64,000 nt of DNA from Aurantibacter_A sp039941195 (GTDB lineage: Bacteria; Bacteroidota; Bacteroidia; Flavobacteriales; Flavobacteriaceae). How positions within the stretch are numbered: the first letter of the stretch is position 1; every line of letters starts with the position of its first letter. The position numbers were made by a program, and so were the translations under genes. The notes under the pieces were generated by a model, which worked only from the letters and a program-made list of their open reading frames with translations, did no database searches and was not told the origin of the DNA. The stretch lies in the NCBI RefSeq assembly GCF_039941195.1, contig NZ_JBDVFA010000019.1, positions 1 through 64,000 of the forward strand. Reading direction: 5' to 3'. Below, one piece after another: positions 61,160 through 64,000 of the stretch.

Positions 61160-62506
61160 TTATTCCGCGTTATCTAAAAAGTCTTTGAGCTTCTCAGACC
61201 ATTTATCAAAAACGGACTTACGTTCCTTATTTCCTTGGGGGTTGTTTTCTTTAACTTCTTCTTCACCTGCTAAAACAAGTTCTTCTACTGACTCCTCAAT
61301 TTGCTCTTCGCTAACTACTGCTTCTTCTGCATTAGATTGATATTCACCGTTACGTACGGCATTCATTAACAAACCCACAGCGGTAGCATACAAGGGACTA
61401 GCAATTTCTTCATCAGAGTTACCTGCTAAATGTTCATTAGGATAACCTATTCGGGTATCCATACCGGTTATATATTCCACCAATTGCTTCAAATGTTTCA
61501 ATTGACTTCCACCACCCGTAAGAACAATACCGGCTATTAATTTTTTCTTTTGTTCTTCGTGACCGTAGTTTTTTATTTCTACATAAACCTGTTCTATAAT
61601 CTCCACTACCCTAGCGTGAATAATTTTAGAAAGATTTTTTAATGTAATCTCTTTAGGCTCCCTACCTCTTAATCCAGGTATAGAAACTATTTCATTGTCT
61701 TTGTTCTCACCGGGCCAAGCAGAACCAAATTTCATTTTCAATAGCTCAGCTTGCTTTTCAATTATTGAACAGCCTTCTTTTATATCTTCAGTGATTACAC
61801 CTCCACCAAATGGTATAACCGCTGTATGACGAATTATGCCATCTTTAAAAATTGCTAAATCGGTAGTACCACCGCCTATATCTATAAGTGCCACTCCTGC
61901 TTCTTTTTCTTCTTTACTTAAAACAGCATCTGAAGAAGCTAAAGGTTCAAGTGTGATATTACCTAAATCTAAACCTGCACTCTTAATACATCTTCCTACA
62001 TTTCTAATAGAAGATATTTGACCTACAACAACATGGAAATTAGCTTCTAAACGACCCCCATACATTCCTATAGGCTCCTTTATCTCAGCTTGACCATCAA
62101 TTTTATATTCTTGAGGAAGAACATGGATAATTTCTTCGCCAGGTAGCATAACCAACTTATAAACTTGATTTACCAAACGATCCAAATCATCATCATTAAT
62201 AACCTCTTCAGAGTCAGTTCGTGTTATATAATCGCTATGCTGAAGACTTCGAATATGCTGCCCAGCAATACCTACAACAACAGATCCAATTTTAAGTCCA
62301 GAATTAGCTTCAGCCTCTTCTACAGCTTGTTGAATAGATTTAATGGTTTGTGTAATATTATTTACAACTCCCCTGTGTACACCTAGGCTTTTCGATTTAC
62401 CAATACCTAAAACTTCTATTTTACCGTACTCATTTTCTTTACCAATGATTGCAACAATCTTGGTTGTACCGATATCGAGACCTACTGAATATTTTGTTGT
62501 TTCCAT
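61160..62506 (-). CDS. ftsA: Cell division protein FtsA
   Basis: This 448-residue actin-like ATPase tethers FtsZ to the membrane. Seen are YSVGLDIGTTKIVAIIGKENEY, VALIDIGGGTTDLAIFKDG, GIVLTGGGSQLKHL and a subdomain 1C region. The C-terminus ends with an amphipathic helix (SVFDKWSEKLKDFLDN) after an acidic linker, as needed for membrane binding. It starts 5 bases after the ftsQ stop. Confidence 0.96.
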   Translation of the reverse strand: METTKYSVGLDIGTTKIVAIIGKENEYGKIEVLGIGKSKSLGVHRGVVNNITQTIKSIQQAVEEAEANSGLKIGSVVVGIAGQHIRSLQHSDYITRTDSEEVINDDDLDRLVNQVYKLVMLPGEEIIHVLPQEYKIDGQAEIKEPIGMYGGRLEANFHVVVGQISSIRNVGRCIKSAGLDLGNITLEPLASSDAVLSKEEKEAGVALIDIGGGTTDLAIFKDGIIRHTAVIPFGGGVITEDIKEGCSIIEKQAELLKMKFGSAWPGENKDNEIVSIPGLRGREPKEITLKNLSKIIHARVVEIIEQVYVEIKNYGHEEQKKKLIAGIVLTGGGSQLKHLKQLVEYITGMDTRIGYPNEHLAGNSDEEIASPLYATAVGLLMNAVRNGEYQSNAEEAVVSEEQIEESVEELVLAGEEEVKENNPQGNKERKSVFDKWSEKLKDFLDNAE

Positions 62507-62511
62507 TTATT

Positions 62512-63231
62512 TTAAATTTTGGTGCACACTACTTGGTTATTGAATTCTAAATTGACCATTGCGTATTCGTTCAAAGATTCATCTTTATCAGCTTTACTAT
62601 AAAAAGCTTTGAACTTTTTAAACTTAACTGCAAGATTCTCTATATTTCCCAAATTCACCACAAACTGTTCCATTCGGAATTTTAGTTGATAATTCTCTAA
62701 ACTTTCAATGTGAATACCTATCACATTTTTGCGTAAAAAATCATCCTGATTAATAAATTTCAATATTTCATATGCATCTTCAAGACCTTTACCTGTTATA
62801 TCCCCAGTTATAATTGGCACTCTTGCAGAATGACTATTTGAAAAAGGCATTTTTTTTCCATCATCATCCAAATAAAACTTTGAATCTCCTTCAACTCTTC
62901 CGATTGGTCTTCGCTGAGTAATTTTAGAAGTTAGTTTACCATCAACTGATAGAAAAACTTCCGCATTTTTAACCATTTCATTGGCCTCAATGACTTCTTC
63001 AATCGTATTCAAAACTAATTTTTCTTTGGTCACATTAGTAAGCGGACCATAATTTTGTATTAACAATTTATTAACCGTCCCTTGTGTAATATATAAATTC
63101 TGCTCACCAACGAACTCCACATTAATTCCATTAACTTTTTTTTGCAAATTTCTATGATTAGAAAATGCGTAAAGCCCTGTAACCAATAGCAATAAGCCAG
63201 ATAACTTGATAAAACTCATATTAATTCGCAT
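62512..63231 (-). CDS. ftsQ: Cell division protein FtsQ
   Basis: The 239-residue bitopic membrane protein has one N-terminal helix (IKLSGLLLLVTGLYAF) and a periplasmic part with a POTRA-like segment (VNGINVEFVGEQNLYITQGTVNKLL; IEEVIEANEMVKNAEVFLS; LTSKITQRRPIGRV) and the FtsQ end domain. It links the Z-ring to septal wall synthesis. ATG 63231 (MRINMSF) is preferred because this start resembles other flavobacterial FtsQ and overlaps murC by 11 bases; ATG 63219 is an alternative just after the murC stop. Confidence 0.88.
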   Translation of the reverse strand: MRINMSFIKLSGLLLLVTGLYAFSNHRNLQKKVNGINVEFVGEQNLYITQGTVNKLLIQNYGPLTNVTKEKLVLNTIEEVIEANEMVKNAEVFLSVDGKLTSKITQRRPIGRVEGDSKFYLDDDGKKMPFSNSHSARVPIITGDITGKGLEDAYEILKFINQDDFLRKNVIGIHIESLENYQLKFRMEQFVVNLGNIENLAVKFKKFKAFYSKADKDESLNEYAMVNLEFNNQVVCTKI

Positions 63232-64000
63232 ATTCAAATTCTTTTGTAATTTTTTCTACTTCAAGACCAATATCACCTGCCCCCATCGTAACTAATACAT
63301 CTGGATTTTGACTTCTTATTTCACTAATTAATTTGTCTTTTTGAATTACTTTTTTATGAGGGTTATCAATCTTTCCCATAAGCCACTCAGAATTAACCCC
63401 TTCCATTGGTTTTTCTCTTGCTGGATAAATTTCTAGCAGCAGAATACTGTCAAATTTTGCAAGGCTTTTTGCAAAATCATCTACAAAATCCTTAGTTCTT
63501 GAAAAAAGGTGTGGTTGAAAAACAACCAAAACTTTTTTATTGGGATGCATTTCACTAATCGCATCATAAATAGCATTAATTTCTGTTGGATGATGAGCGT
63601 AGTCATCAATAAAAACAAAATTCTTTTCTTTTATTTTGTAAGAAAATCTACGTTTAACTCCTTTAAAAGTTTCAAGGGCTTTAGCAAGGCGGTCTGGTGG
63701 GGAACCAGTTTGCACCGCCATCGCAAAAGCAACCAAACCATTTAGCAAATTATGCCTTCCTGGTTTGTTGAACTTAACTCCCTTTAAATTAATTTCAGGA
63801 GTGCCCAAATCAAAAACGTAGGTGCCATGTACTATTTTTATATTTCGGATACAAAAATCCGAATCGTCTTCAATACCATAAGTGAACCCCTCTAGAGGCA
63901 GTCCGTTTCTAACAAATAATTTTCCGTTAGACTTCATACACCCTACAAAATCTTTAAAAGATTGGTGTAAAGTTTCAGCATCACCATAAATATCTAGGTG
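63221..64000 (-). CDS. murC: UDP-N-acetylmuramate--L-alanine ligase, 5' end outside window
   Basis: The frame is open to the window edge, so the 259 residues seen are the C-terminal part of MurC. It adds L-Ala to UDP-MurNAc in peptidoglycan precursor synthesis. HLDIYGDAETLHQSFKDFV continues from beyond the window, followed by GRHNLLNGLVAFAMA, the C-terminal Mur ligase domain with FKGVKRRFSYKI, FIDDYAHHPTEINAIYDAI, VLVVFQPHLFSRTKDF, LLEIYPAREKP and TMGAGDIG. The ATG at 63937 is internal. It heads murC-ftsQ-ftsA-ftsZ here. Confidence 0.96.
   Translation of the reverse strand, partial: HLDIYGDAETLHQSFKDFVGCMKSNGKLFVRNGLPLEGFTYGIEDDSDFCIRNIKIVHGTYVFDLGTPEINLKGVKFNKPGRHNLLNGLVAFAMAVQTGSPPDRLAKALETFKGVKRRFSYKIKEKNFVFIDDYAHHPTEINAIYDAISEMHPNKKVLVVFQPHLFSRTKDFVDDFAKSLAKFDSILLLEIYPAREKPMEGVNSEWLMGKIDNPHKKVIQKDKLISEIRSQNPDVLVTMGAGDIGLEVEKITKEFEYAN

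Overview
The window is a low-GC, densely coded chromosomal segment of a marine-type member of the Flavobacteriaceae (Bacteroidota). The evidence is a complete nqrABCDEF operon with apbE, a SusC/SusD pair, an exported protein with a gliding-motility-type (type IX secretion, type B) C-terminal domain, the type IX component PorT next to the menaquinone methyltransferase, the lipoprotein form of TamA (TamL), a primary sigma factor without region 1.1, an FtsZ of 646 residues, and many upstream sites matching the Bacteroidota -7 element TAnnTTTG. I see no insertion sequence, prophage, CRISPR array or rRNA. The one RNA gene is a tRNA-Arg(UCG).

Layout. 1-5157: three co-oriented exported-protein genes. 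The first is cut by the window start and built from nested repeats; the last carries the type IX sorting domain. 5298-10353: an M15 peptidase, an M48 peptidase, gpmI, map and a methyltransferase. 10354-18036 (minus): nqrA-F, a 119-residue protein and apbE, which together should make and flavinylate the sodium-pumping NADH:quinone reductase. 18182-23555: a DUF5103 protein, a DUF3667 protein, apaG, pruA and an exported DinB-like protein. 23603-24333: a long AT-rich leader with palindromes. 24334-32930: susC, susD and a large FG-GAP/ASPIC-UnbV lipoprotein.

32938-46522: rsmG, a fatty-acid desaturase, an aspartate aminotransferase, trkH/trkA (minus), ubiE/menG-porT, a SpoU-type methyltransferase, tamL, fbaA, accD and rpsO. 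46559-49990: pnp behind a structured leader, then rpoD. 50254-58360: a sialate O-acetylesterase, a VF530 protein, trmL, a haem-binding lipoprotein, and the tightly overlapping rpe-ypdA-BNR set. 58549-64000 (minus): tRNA-Arg, yqeY and the division cluster ftsZ-ftsA-ftsQ-murC, with murC cut by the window end.

Most of the window is core housekeeping sequence. The accessory or less explained parts are the repeat-protein cassette at the left end, the susCD-plus-FG-GAP triad with its long leader, the structured pnp leader, and a tRNA-Arg whose normally invariant G19-C56 tertiary pair appears as A19-U56. I found no clear multi-gene system that I could call new; the candidates are ranked in the findings.
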